Shown here one piece after another: positions 9,411 to 20,136 of a stretch of 64,000 bases of DNA; positions within the stretch are counted from its first letter, which is position 1, and every line of letters begins with the position of its first letter. Below the pieces are notes generated by a model that worked only from the letters and a program-made list of their open reading frames with translations, did not search any database and was not told the DNA's origin. The stretch lies in the NCBI GenBank assembly GCA_021234155.1, contig JAJEKV010000062.1, positions 1,594,602 through 1,658,601 on the forward strand, read 5' to 3'. Position numbers and translations under genes: made by a program. The DNA is from Isoetes taiwanensis. Taxonomy: Eukaryota > Streptophyta > Lycopodiopsida > Isoetales > Isoetaceae.

Positions 9411-11733
9411 ATGCCTCAGCTGCGATTGGATTATGAACATGCAGGGGCTTATGCCCAGATGCTTATAGATGACCTAGCAGAAATTTTGCAATATCCTACA
9501 CTAGAGCAACAGATAGGCCGGCTGACTGATGTGCTTAGGACTGCGGCAGAGAAGTGCTTTGGGATAAGCCGCCCGCGACGGACCTCCAGGAACACAACCT
9601 TCCCACGTAATCAATGGTTTGATGCAGAGTGCAAGGTTGCAGCGCATCAAAGGGAAATGTTTTACCTCCTGGAACGTCACCCCAGGACCTTCTGGCGAAG
9701 GGTTCTTAAAAAACCAGTATATCCCACAGGGAACATCACTCCCGAGCAGTGGAGGCAATACTTGCAATAGCTATACGGCCCTCAGGGTGCACATGGAGCA
9801 TTACCCCTGCAAGAAGGCCCAGTGCTGGAAATCACAGATTCGGACGTGGAACAAGGCTTACAACGTCTTGCCAATGGGAAAGCCCCAGACCTGGATGGTA
9901 TGCATGCGGAATTGGTTAAGTGGGCAGGGCCATCCATAATACCAGTGCTGACCGCCTTGTTCAACAAGGCATTACAGGAAGGCTTCCCATTGCAGTGGAC
10001 CAATAGCAGAGTTGTTCCCATCTATAAGGCAGGTGACCCACACTGCCCAGCCAATTACCGAACAATCATGGTCAGTTCGGTGTTTGCAAAATTGTTTGCT
10101 GGGATTCTCGAGCAGCAGCTGGGCAGAGGCAGCAAAGGTGCGGGTCCTCACCCAGGCAGGATTCAGACCCCGACACTCAACCATTGACCACATCTTCACG
10201 TTGCGAACTCTGATTGAAGACAGCAGGAACCACCTTCAGGATCTATATTGTTGCTTCGTGGATTTTGCGAAGGCGTTTGACACTGTGCCTCGGGAAAAAC
10301 TATGGGCAAAATTGCAATAGCTGAGGGTTCCTGTAGATTTGCAGAATGCAGTGTATAGACTATATGGAAGATGCTCGGGTCGGTTGCAGCTGACAAGCCA
10401 ACCATTTGGTAGTAGTATCGGGGTTCGTCAAGGATGCCCTCTCTCCCCAACATTGTTTGGACTTTATATTGATCAATTGGAGAGTTGGCTTGCTGATAAT
10501 GGGGGCGACGGAGCTCACCTTCTCTACTAGATCATCAGACAGTTAATATATGTTGATGATGTGGACCTCCTAGCTTACACACCAGCAGACATGCAATGAC
10601 ATCTCGATGCCCTGGACACATTCTGCCAAGTGACTGATATGCGCGTCAACCTGGCCAAGACTAAGGTGGTTTTCATATCATCTTCACGTCAGCCGAGGAT
10701 CCCCTCCTTCAGTTACCGAGGGCAGAATGTGGAAGTAGCATCCACATACAAATATTTGGAAGTGGAGTTTCCTTCTACTATGTACTGGGACACATCCATA
10801 TGGCTACAAGTGACAGCGGGATGGAAGGTACTATATGCAATGCAAAACAATAGTCATAGAGCGGAGTTGTATGATTGGGCCCATCAGTCACACTTGTTCA
10901 AGGTCTTAGTGGAGCTTGTCCTTTTATACGGGGTTGAAGTATGGGGCCCAGTAGTATCCCTCGCTACTTGGAATGACTTGGAGCAGGTGCAGAAAGCCTT
11001 CTTAGTACGAGCACTAGGGGTGAAGTCCACAGTCCCATATCAAATTCTACTGCAGGAGACAGGATTCTTGCCTCTTCAGAGGGCAGCCCTTGATCACCAC
11101 ATTGTCTATTTTTAAAAGGTGGTCAATATGGACGATGCTCGTCTCCCAGAACTAGCTTATATCATGGCAATGGGGCTGCAGCGCTTCAAGGCCTGCTGGA
11201 CGGAAAAGAGAGCTCAATGGTTGGCTAGATGGAATGTGCAGGAGCACAGGTGCATATATGTGCAAACAGAGGCAGATCGCCATAGCTTGAGGCAATATCT
11301 TGACGTTTGCTTCCTCAGCAAGCTTTGGGATGCCAATGCCCTTGAACATGTCAAGACAGCACACTACCAGCGCCACATAAATCCCACATTGGAATTACCT
11401 GCGCGTATCCACTTGCCCCTGAAAAGGCGCAGACTCATTGCCTCCATTCGCACAGGGGCACATCATCTTCGAATTGAGACGGGCAGATGTATTGGTGAGC
11501 CTCGGCAGGACAGGCTCTGTCAATGCTGTCAAATGGGAGTCATTGAGGACGAATCTCATACTCTTCAAAGTCGCCCAGCATATGATCAAATCCTGACGCG
11601 CTATGCTGAGTTGGTCAGGCCTGGCCAGCCGTTACATGTGACATTGAGCACAACATCCGTACGGGTGCTGGGATCATACCTTCAGGAGGTTATGGACATG
11701 CGAGATCAGCTATGTCCTCGGGCACACACTTGA
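9411..11733 (+). pseudogene. LINE E reverse transcriptase ORF2, 3' part
   Basis: The blocks in order are AYAQMLIDDLAEIL, NQWFDAECK, LANGKAPDLDGMHAELVKWAG, VVPIYKAGDPHCPANYRTI, VLTQAGFRPRHSTIDHIFTL, CCFVDFAKAFDTVPR, VRQGCPLSPTLFGLYIDQL, the catalytic YVDD in LIYVDDVDLL, VILYGVEVWGP-like LLYGVEVWGP, and a terminal CQCC...EDESHTL region. The last expected Cys reads as Ser. Interruptions are mostly TAG or TGA at positions expected to be CAG or CGA (for example LQ*LYG, LLY*II, MQ*HLD), plus a frameshift near 10125. It encodes no integral protein as it stands. Confidence 0.8.
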
Positions 11734-11789
11734 CATGTATATATACATTTATTTCATGATGATGTGTACTTGTACAGTTTGACAGCATT

Positions 11790-11860
11790 CTTATTACTGC
11801 CACGGTTTTTCCCTCGAAAGCCCTTCGGGGCGGGGGTTTTTCAACACGGACAGTAATAAG
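11790..11860 (+). other. LINE E 3' UTR stem-loop
   Basis: CTTATTACTG (11790-11799) pairs perfectly with CAGTAATAAG (11851-11860). The enclosed 51 nt contain a second GC-rich hairpin around CCCTTCGGGG. It sits about 60 nt before the tail, where LINE RNAs often carry the structure recognised by their own RT. That role is inferred. Confidence 0.65.
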
Positions 11861-11919
11861 TTTGCTGCGCTTCTTCTGGGTCCCATAGGCTGATTGGTCT
11901 TAGTGGACGATAAAAAATC

Positions 11920-11941
11920 ATTCTTATTCTTATTCTTATTC
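11920..11941 (+). repeat. LINE E (ATTCTT)n 3' tail
   Basis: Three to four copies of ATTCTT close the LINE. A short tandem-repeat tail instead of poly(A) is known from several LINE clades. Confidence 0.75.
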
Positions 11942-11946
11942 CTTTC

Positions 11947-12260
11947 CATTAGGTTTCCCAATGAGTTTTTGAGGATTTTGTTTTGTTTTTTAAAGGGAAA
12001 TGGTGTTAGCCGTCAGATGCATCTTGTTTTTGCAATGTTTTGTTTTTGGACGATGGGATTTGGAGGCAGCTAACCAGGATGATAGAAACAAAAGGATGAA
12101 TATTTTACTTCTAGAAAACAATAAAATAAAATAAAATAGTACGAAGAAGACGTGCAACAAGTTTGGAAATATTCGAGGCATATTTCGTCGCATCTGAGGA
12201 GGAATATTCTATGGCATTTCACGTCTGCATGAAAATGGTCGAGAAACAGCTGCAGAACTA
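11947..12260. other. Flank between LINE halves, with a short open frame
   Basis: About 310 bp without LINE similarity. A plus-strand frame at 12163-12260 reads EIFEAYFVASEEEYSMAFHV and continues MKMVEKQLQNYM before running into LINE G. It looks coding-like but I do not recognise it. It could be a fragment of a host exon captured beside the LINE, or chance. Confidence 0.35.
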
Positions 12261-13740
12261 CATGCCTGAGGAGTTGTTGCACCGGGGGTTCGCACAACCT
12301 GCCAAGCCAACTTCAAGTAAAGTGGTAAGTGGTCTGAGTCGATCTCTTCATCTCTATTAGTTGTTCCCACCTGGAAGTGGTTGACGACATGCATATCCTG
12401 CTTAGGCACCAGCACATAGTCCACCACACTAGATCCTTCCCCCTGGTTTTCCTGTCTATAAGTGCTCTTTATGGTGGATCGGTCACCGCGCTTACCCATT
12501 TGCATTACCGTGTCAAAGATACCACAGAGCAAAAAAGCAAATCGGCGCATGACCGATTGTCATCCGATGTCCGTGGCCAAGCTCCTTCCGCAAGACGCAA
12601 GCTCGCAAATATATCATCAAGGGATCAAATCTCATGGGTTGTTCTACCCCAAAGGCGCCGCGATTGAAGTCTCCCGCGAGTATGACACGCCTAACCGCTT
12701 ACCGGCCAGATGTCATCATATAGGTCTACATAGGGGTCCAGCCTATCCACATCCGAAAGTGAGTGTGATAGAAGTTGCTTTTACATGTGGAAAGTAGCAA
12801 GCTGCCACAAAGAGGGGTCGCATCGTAATTTTGCACACGCACCCACCGTGTACCGGCCTTGTGCTTGTCCTGCCTTGAACAAGGAGATTAACCGTGCTAA
12901 GGCCGTTCACTAGTAGCGTGCAACCCCCCCCCAATGCCCCCGCTTTCCCGGCAATCATTGAAGATTGAGTAGCTACCGGTATCCCGGCAAGTCGGGTATC
13001 CTGTGGTCCTGCGTGATGTTCCCATGTTTCCATGAGGAAGATGAGATCCATGTCTCAGAAAGTAATCGAAGTTGAGATTCATCTCCCTTCCGCCATAGGA
13101 ATCTCCGGACAATTCCAGGAGACCATGCCGAGGCACAATTCCTATTTGTTGGTGGGGGGCAGGTGGAGATTCAAGCAGGCGTTAAGGGGGATAGCGTATG
13201 GGAAGTACCGAGATGATGCGAAAGCAAATGTAAGGTGAGGCAACTTGAGCAGTGGCGGTGGTCAGAAGGTGCAAAGCAAAGGGCATGGCCAGGGGTCAGC
13301 CGGAGGGTTACCGTGATTCGTAGTAGCATTTGGCGGCCCGAAAATTTGCATCTTGCCTCGAATCACCCCCGCATCCTCCATGTCTCGCTAATGCTTTTTA
13401 ACTTTGACCAACTCGCGGTTCCATGGGTCTTCTTTGTTGGGCCGGGTCGTCTCGGTCAATGTACGTGGCGCCTTCACCGCCTTACCCCCGGGCGCAGATG
13501 GCCGCTTTCACTTGTGCATCTCGTGACATCGGAATGTGATTACCCGTGGGGGGCGGATGCCATGGCGCCTCGCCCCTAATAATGTGTACCGACGGGGAAT
13601 GTCATTCGAGCAAGAATCAACGCTTGAGCTGGTTAATGAGGTCCTTCCTCCCCCTTCTATCTAAAGCCACGCACCACCACATTGTGGCAGATTTCTCCGC
13701 CCCGGAGCTCCTCGATTGTTGGGTCAATCCGCGCGTTTAA
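12261..13740 (-). mobile_element. LINE 'G': inverted 5' half with endonuclease
   Basis: This matches the endonuclease-bearing half of the LINE at 17.2-18.6 kb and is on the minus strand. Recognisable blocks are MDLIFLMETWEHHAG, FVAACYFPHVK, SSVVDYVLVPKQDMHVV and DSDHLPLYLKL (the SDH block). The similarity ends at CATGCCTGAG (12261-12270), the same point in the element where LINE E begins. Frames are broken by many small indels. Confidence 0.7.
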
Positions 13741-13879
13741 AAGAGAAATGTGAGTTGTTTGTCTATGAGCCAATGGGTGTGGCTTGGGGTGCAATAGTAG
13801 ACGGCCCCGGGCCTTCTAGCGCACTCTTGGGTGTGTGGGATTAATTACTCCTTAAAGAAGAAAATTAGAGAATAATAGA

Positions 13880-14850
13880 TGGAACTTTGATGCTGCAAAG
13901 CTTGCAAAATGGAAAACCAGAGATTGCAAGGCAATAACCACTATTGGTCTTGCAATAGGTAAAGCATATTCCATTTATTAAAAATTACTGAATCCACCAA
14001 GCAAATGGGAAGCACTCCATAATGCTTTTGGAGGTGTTGGCAAGGCATGCAAATTATCATTGAAGCAACAACATTTTGGTTTAAATATGGAGAAAGAAGA
14101 AAGCATTGCCAAATTTATTAGTAGAATGAAGTGCAAATTTATGAGTGGTCCACATTTATGAGTAAAATGGTAAGTCTGAACAGGATAAGAGATTAGAGAG
14201 AATGCTTATGATGCATCACACTTTATCTCATGGTGAAAGACATGCAATATGGCTAGATTCAGGAGCATCACTGCATTGACACAAATAAAGGAGTTATTTC
14301 ATACATTGGAGATGTTACCATCATGAAGAATAGTCTATATTACCATCACCAAGACACCCATTTTTTGTAGGATGAGTACACGAGCAGAGAAACAGTTGCA
14401 TTATCTATTCGGATGTGTATGGACCCATGCAAACACAGTCCTTGGATAGGAAGACTTAAAAGCTAACTTTTATTGTTGACTTTTTCAGGTATGCAAGTGT
14501 TTTATTGCTCTTAGCAAGCCACAAGTTCTAGAATGTTTTCAAAAATTCAAGGTCAGTGGGTTGAAAATCGATCAATATTGCATTCAAATGCTTTCAGATC
14601 AATAGTGGTGGTACAATCTCATGTTTTTTAAAGCCTTTTTATCCGGATAATACATCAATTCACTACATTTTATACCTGGAATACTATAATACATGCAATG
14701 TCCGAAATGTGTAATTCCCTTTGGGTGAGGCTATTTTAACAAAAGAATCTACTTGCACCAGTTGCAATACTATGATGAGTACACACCATTTGAAGCTTCA
14801 AATGTGTCCTTCTTGTTGATTAATATGTGATAAAATCCATAAAAATTTTT
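13880..14850 (+). mobile_element. Copia retrotransposon remnant, tandem copy 1
   Basis: Broken gag and integrase text. Gag-like AITTIGLAIGKAYSIY and WEALHNAFGGVGKACKL, then LNMEKEESIAKFISRMKCKF (UBN2-type Copia gag), jumps to integrase-like text (DVYGPMQTQSLD in broken frames) and the FEAW region. Large internal deletions remove protease and RT. An 820-bp period links it to the next copy. Confidence 0.6.
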
Positions 14851-15750
14851 GAGGTGTTGGCAAGGCATGCAAATTATTTGAAGCAACAACATTTTGGTTT
14901 AAATATGGAGAAAGAAGAAACATTGCCAAATTTATGAGTAGAATGAAGTGCAAATTTATGAGTGGTCCACATTTATGAGTAAAATGGTAAGAGTACACAC
15001 CAGATAAGAGAAAGAAGAAAGCATGTGCATTGAATAAATCACAATTTATCTTTTGGTGAAAGACATCTGCATTGAGCATCATTGGCATTGACAAAAAATA
15101 AAGATAAGAGATTAGAGAGAATGCTTATGATGCATACTTTATCTCATGGTGAGAGTGCAATATGGCTAGTTTAGGAGCATCAACGATTGACACAAATAAA
15201 GGAAGTTACATACATTGGAGATGAAGAATAGTCTATATTACCATCACCAAGACACCCAGTTTTTGTAGGATGAGTACACGAGCAGAGAAACAGTTGCATT
15301 ATCTATTCGGATGTGTATGGACCCATGCAAACACAGTCCTTGGATAGGAAGACTTAAAAGCTAACCTTTATTGTTGACTTTTTCAGGTATGCAAGTGTTT
15401 GATTGCTCTTAGCAAGCCACAAGTTCTAGAATGTTTTCAAAAATTCAAGGCTGTGGTTGAAAATCAGACTGAATATTGCATTCAAATGCTTCAGATCAAT
15501 AGTGGTGGTACAATCTCATGTTTTTAAAGCCTTTTGTCCGACAATCGGGATAATACATCAATTCACTACACTTTATACCTCCCCAATACTATGAGGTCAC
15601 AGAGCGCATGATGCACATGTCTGAAATGTGTAATTCCCCTTGGGGTGAGGCTATTTTAACAACAATCTACTTGCACAATCAGTTGCATACCTCTGTTGTA
15701 GATGAGTACACACCATTTGAAGCTTGGACTCGAGTGTGCCTCAAATGTGT
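14851..15750 (+). mobile_element. Copia retrotransposon remnant, tandem copy 2
   Basis: A second copy of the same deleted Copia sequence, with GAGGTGTTGGCAAGGC at 14851 matching 14031. It retains more of the integrase tail (ERMMHMSEMCNSPWGEAIL, then YLHNQLHTSVVDEYTPFEAW in broken frames). The shared deletion structure shows that decay preceded the tandem duplication. Confidence 0.6.
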
Positions 15751-16135
15751 CTTTGTTGATTAAGAAATCTGATGTTCCCTCCAAGGCAATTTTTAAATGG
15801 TCTATCTCTGAAGAAGATGGTAATGCTCTCTTTCATGAAGTGTGGAATTCCTACTGTCTATCCAAGGTAAGTTTCTTTATTTGGCTTTTGGCCAATAAAA
15901 GTATCCCAAACCTCCAAATGATCTCTGGTAGAAATGATGATATTATACTACTATGCCTCGCCAAATGATGGAAGAAAATCTTGACCATATCTTCCTTTGC
16001 CCTAAGCTTAATCCTTTTTGGTCTTGGTTTAATGATAAGTTGGGTTTCCTGTTCCCCTTGAAAGTCACTGGCAATTTATTAACATATATTCAAAACAATT
16101 GTGCATTTTCCAATACTATCCCTGAGAAACCCCTT
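15751..16135 (+). pseudogene. L1 zf-RVT C-terminal fragment
   Basis: FKWSISEEDGNALFHEVWN and SKVSFFIWLLANKSIPN, then, after a frame shift, ENLDHIFLCPKLNPFWSWF. This is the zinc-binding C-terminus of a plant L1 LINE, cut at 16135 by the truncated 3' side of a minus-strand LINE. Confidence 0.65.
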
Positions 16136-16730
16136 ATACTACTATCAAATGATTGGCTTGTCGGCTGCAACCGACCTGAGCATCTTTCATATAGCTCGCA
16201 TAATCGCGATTTTGCAAATCCACAGAACCCCCAGCCATAATCTTGCCCATAGATGTCAAATGCCTTCGCGAAAAATCCACAAAGCAACAATATAGATCTT
16301 GACGGCGGTTCCTGCTGTCTTCAACCAGAGTTCGCAACGTGAGGATGTGGTCAATGGTTGAGTGCCGGGTCTCAATCCTCGCCTCGAAAGTGAGGGCCCG
16401 CGACTTCTCGCCGCCTCCGCCAGCCTGGCTCGCCGCTCGAGAATCCCAAAGAAGCGCTTTTACAAACAATTTAACTGACCATGATTGTTCGGTAATTGGT
16501 CGGGCAGTGTGGGTCACCGCCTTTATAGATGGGAACAACTCGCTATTGGTCCACCGCAATGGGAAGCCTTCCCAGAATGCCTTGTTGAACAAGGTGGTCA
16601 AGATCGTATTATGGACTACCCCTCGCCCACTTAAGCAATTCTCGCTCGCGATACCATCGTGTCCGGGCTTTCCCATTGGCAAGACGCCGCAAGCCTTGTT
16701 CCACGCCCGATTCGGTGGATTTTCAAGCAC
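16136..16730 (-). pseudogene. LINE F reverse transcriptase, N-terminal half
   Basis: Blocks seen are AWNKACGVLPMGK (matching LINE E before its APDLDG block), LTTLFNKAFWEGFPLRWTNS, TRHSTIDHILTLRTLVEDSRN and DLYCCFVDF. The catalytic Asp-Asp region is missing because the element is truncated at 16136. Confidence 0.75.
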
Positions 16731-17140
16731 CGGCCTTCTTTTGTGGGTAATGTCGCATGTGCACCCTCGAGGGTCGTGATAATCGCTGCAAGTATTGCCT
16801 CCACCGCCGGGAGTGATATTCCCTATGGGTCGATCGCTTTCTAAGAACCTCTTCGCTAAGGTCCCGGATGACGCTCTGTGAGGTAAATCATTTCCTTTGA
16901 TGCTCTACAATGTACCTGGTTTCTTTAGCTTTAAGGAAGACGCGGTATCGCTCGGACCGCATGTGGGCGAGGTGGTTCTGCGGACTTGGCGGAACCAGCG
17001 TTTGCCTTCCTTGCACTCTGATCAAACCATGATTACGGGAAGGTTGTGTTCCTCGAGGTCCGTCGCATGCTTTTATCCCAAAGCACCTCCTCTCCGCCGT
17101 AATCCTAAAACACATCGTCGGCCGGCCCGCCTGTGCTGCT

Positions 17141-18102
17141 CTAGTGTAGGATATTGCAAAAATTTCGCCAGTTATCTATAAGCATCCGGGCATAAGCCCC
17201 TCGCATGTTCATAATCCAATCGCAATGAGGCATGTGAGGAGTTGTTGCACCGGGGTTCGCGACAACCGCCAAGCCAACTTCAAGTAAAGTGGTAAGTGGC
17301 CCGAAGTCGATCTCTTCATCCCTATTAGCCGTTCCCACTGGAAGTGCTTGACGACATGCATATCCTGCTCAGGCACCAGCACATAGTCCACCACACTAGA
17401 TCCTCCCCCCCATTTTCCCGCCTACAATTGTTCTTGTGGGTGGACGCCACCGCGGCTACCCATTGCGCATTACTGTGTCAACGATACCGCGAGAAAAAGC
17501 AATCGCTTACCATAGCTGCGGACTCCGATTGTCATCTGATATCCGCGGGCAAGCTCCTTCTAGCGGACGCAGCTTGCAATATATCATCACCAAGGGATCA
17601 AATCTCATGGGTTGTTCTACCCCAAAGCAGTGCGCATTGAAGTCTCCAAGGAGTGTGACATCGCCTAACCTGCTTATGCCGCTATATGTCATCATATAGA
17701 TCGATATATAGCGCCCAAATTTCTATCCACATCCGAAAGTGGGTGTGATAGAAGTTGCTTTCTACATGTGAAAAGTAGCAGTCGCCACAAAGAGGGGTCT
17801 GCCATCGCAGCTTTTGCACACGCACCACCACAACCAGCTTGTGCTTGTATGTCTTGAACAAGGAGATTGACTGCCAAGGTCGTTCGGTAGTATGTGCAAA
17901 ACCCCCATGCCCCCGCTTCCCCGGTAATCATTGAAGATTGAGTAGCGCTGGTATCCCTCGACAAGTCTGCATCATGTGTCCCCGCGATGCTCCCATGTTT
18001 CCATGAGGAAGATGAGATACATGTTCCGGGGCAATCGAAGTTGAGACTATCTCCCTTCGCCATGGGAAGCCCGACAATTCTAGGAGACCATGCGAGGCAC
18101 AA
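17141..18102 (-). pseudogene. LINE F endonuclease and pre-RT region
   Basis: Endonuclease blocks occur in several frames: LNFDCPGTCISSSSWKHGS, TLLGDFNAHCFG (GDFN block), SVVDYVLVPEQDMHVVKHF and GAYARMLIDNWRNFCNIL. Colinearity with LINE G (12.3-13.1 kb) and LINE E (9.4 kb) confirms the assignment. Confidence 0.7.
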
Positions 18103-18352
18103 TTCCTATTTGTTGGCTGTGGGCATGTGGGGATTCAAGTGGTGGCAGCAGAAGGGGGATGGCGTATGGAAGTACCGAGATGTGTGAGCAAATGTAAGGT
18201 GAGGCAACTTGAGTGTGGTATGTGGGCTGTAGCAGCGGCCACCGCTGGGGTCGCTGGAGGGTTAGCGTGATTCGCAAAGATTTGGCGGCCCGAAAATTTG
18301 CATCTTGCCCCGGATCGCCCCCGCAGCTCCTCCCCCTCGCCCGCTAATGCTT

Positions 18353-18619
18353 TTAACTTTGGACAACTCGTGCCTGCGGTCTTCTTGTTGCACGAAACTT
18401 TGCCCGTGCTTCTCTTTTCAATGTGCACCTGTCAATTTTGCCAGTGTCATCTGGCCTGTGATTGGGGATGGCATTTATGTACTCTCCCAATAGAAGTTTT
18501 GCTGCCATGTCTGCGCTAGGTAGAGGGGACTGCGTATCAGCACCATCCACATGCATATCTATGGGGTTGGATGAAGGGATGCAGGGCTCATCCGGTTCTT
18601 CTATCATTGGAGTTGCCAT
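18353..18619 (-). pseudogene. LINE F ORF1-like frame
   Basis: An 88-codon open frame (MATPMIEEPDEPCIPSSN..., then DMAAKLLLGEYINAIPNHRP) lies upstream of the endonuclease where ORF1 belongs. No coiled coil or zinc knuckle can be seen, so ORF1 identity rests on position alone. Confidence 0.4.
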
Positions 18620-18623
18620 GAAT

Positions 18624-18870
18624 AGGGTGTCACCCTATAGACACTTATCTGAAAGCCTCCAAGGACTTCGATCACGCACAACCTCTATCCCTTTACAGAC
18701 GCAAGAAGTAAGTGCAGGCTCTTTCACCTTACAGACACCTGTCTGAAAGTGTTCAAGTGCATAAATCAAGCACAGCCTCTAGTGCAACTCTGCCACCTCA
18801 CAGACGTTTGTCTGAAATGAAAATAAGCAATGGTTTTCCCCCGTACAGACGCCCGTCTGCAAGGCTTCAG
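18624..18870. repeat. Array of CAGAC-N4-GTCTG palindromes
   Basis: Four copies: TAGACACTTATCTG (18638-18651, degenerate), CAGACACCTGTCTG (18732-18745), CAGACGTTTGTCTG (18801-18814) and CAGACGCCCGTCTG (18846-18859). Three are exact in the arms while the 4-nt centre varies. Spacing falls from 94 to 69 to 45 bp. They lie in the presumed 5' UTR/promoter of LINE F. Dyads with a free centre are typical of dimer-bound operators, but no factor is assigned. Confidence 0.75.
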
Positions 18871-19169
18871 CATATAAATGCTTTAATCCAAGGTGATTGG
18901 ATGGTATCACACCCCCTGAATCCCGTCTTAAAATCGGCTTGCAAAAAACTTGTTGTTTTCTCCTCTCAAATCTCAAGCAAATTGTACAAAACCATATGTC
19001 TTTAGAATCAGCACAGAACAAGCATTCCAATGATATGCATTGCTCTCAAAACAGAGCTGCAGATCAATAGATATGAAGAAAAGTATATAGTGCTGAAAAA
19101 TGGAACAATGGAAACCCTAAAGCCAACACTGAAAATCTGTTGTTTTTACTCTGAAATCCTGTCCAAACA

Positions 19170-19835
19170 TCAGCAACATAAAATATCTTTGAAATAACTC
19201 TGAGAGAGCTTTCAAAAGATATAAATTTCGTGAGAAACCGAGTCACAGAGAAAGAGATATGAATAAAAATGTAATATGAACCACAAAGTGGTGGTGCAGG
19301 CTGTAAATCTATGTTTTTGCCATGGAAACACCATTCAAACACATGCAAATCACATACCTTCAGAAAGATCTCTGAGGGAGCTTTCCAACATGATAAATTT
19401 CAGCTGAAATGGAGTTAAAATTCGCCAAATACGATAAAAAATATGTGGACAATACCACGAGCACTTCAGGATTCTTTTGGTGCCCTCGATTTGCAGCCAG
19501 AAAATTTGAGTTTTTGCCGAGGAAATGTTATTGAAAACAATATAAATTACATACCAATAGGAAGAAATCTGAGATGACTTTCCAACGCAATAAATTTCAG
19601 CTGAAATTGAGTTCTTGATCTCCTGATATAATCAAAAGTGTTTGAGCAGCACCACCAGCACTTCAGGGTCTTTTGGGGCCCCCAATTTGCAGCCCGAAAA
19701 TCTGTGTTTTTGATGTAAAATAATTAGTGAAACATATGAAAATCACATACCGGCAAAAAGAACTCTGAGATGGCTTTCCAACGCAACAAATTTTGGCTGA
19801 AACGTACTTCCAGATCTCCAATTATGATTGGAAAC
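19170..19835. repeat. ~197-bp tandem units (LINE F 5' end)
   Basis: TCTGAG followed by (G/T)(A/G)(G/C)CTTTCCAA and an AAATTT block recurs with starts at 19199, 19371, 19568 and 19764. The last two intervals are 197 and 196 bp and the first, more diverged, is 172. The array lies between the microsatellite and LINE F ORF1, in the position of promoter monomers. Confidence 0.75.
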
Positions 19836-19884
19836 GTGTGACCGGCTTTCAAAGCGCCTAGGGTTTTCAGAGCGTCTAAATGAA

Positions 19885-20059
<175 letters not shown>

Positions 20060-20096
20060 ACAGAATAGAATTGAATTGTTTATTATTTTGTCTGTG

Positions 20097-20110
20097 AGAC
20101 CATCAGGTCT
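20097..20110 (-). other. LINE D 3' stem-loop
   Basis: AGACC-loop-GGTCT lies 40 nt from the (AG)n tract. It corresponds in position to AGGCC/GGCCT stems in LINEs A, B and C, with a G-C pair replaced by A-T. An AATAAA-like TAATAAA follows on the minus strand. Confidence 0.6.
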
Positions 20111-20136
20111 AGAAGACGTCTGCAATTGCACAAAGC

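Larger units (their letters stand above)
9410..11946 (+). mobile_element. LINE 'E': 3' half with hexamer tail
   Basis: This is a non-LTR retrotransposon fragment. It starts abruptly in the pre-RT region at CATGCCTCAG (9410) and runs through RT, a C-terminal Cys/His region and a 3' UTR with a stem-loop, to an (ATTCTT)n tail. It is the same subfamily as the minus-strand copy at 16.1-19.9 kb. The missing 5' half appears to be the inverted piece at 12.26-13.74 kb. Confidence 0.8.

Noticed and set aside
9410-13740. Twin priming (5' inversion during integration) for LINE E/G
   Set aside because: Twin priming places the inverted 5' piece upstream of the sense 3' piece. Here it lies downstream of the tail, beyond 300 bp of unrelated sequence.
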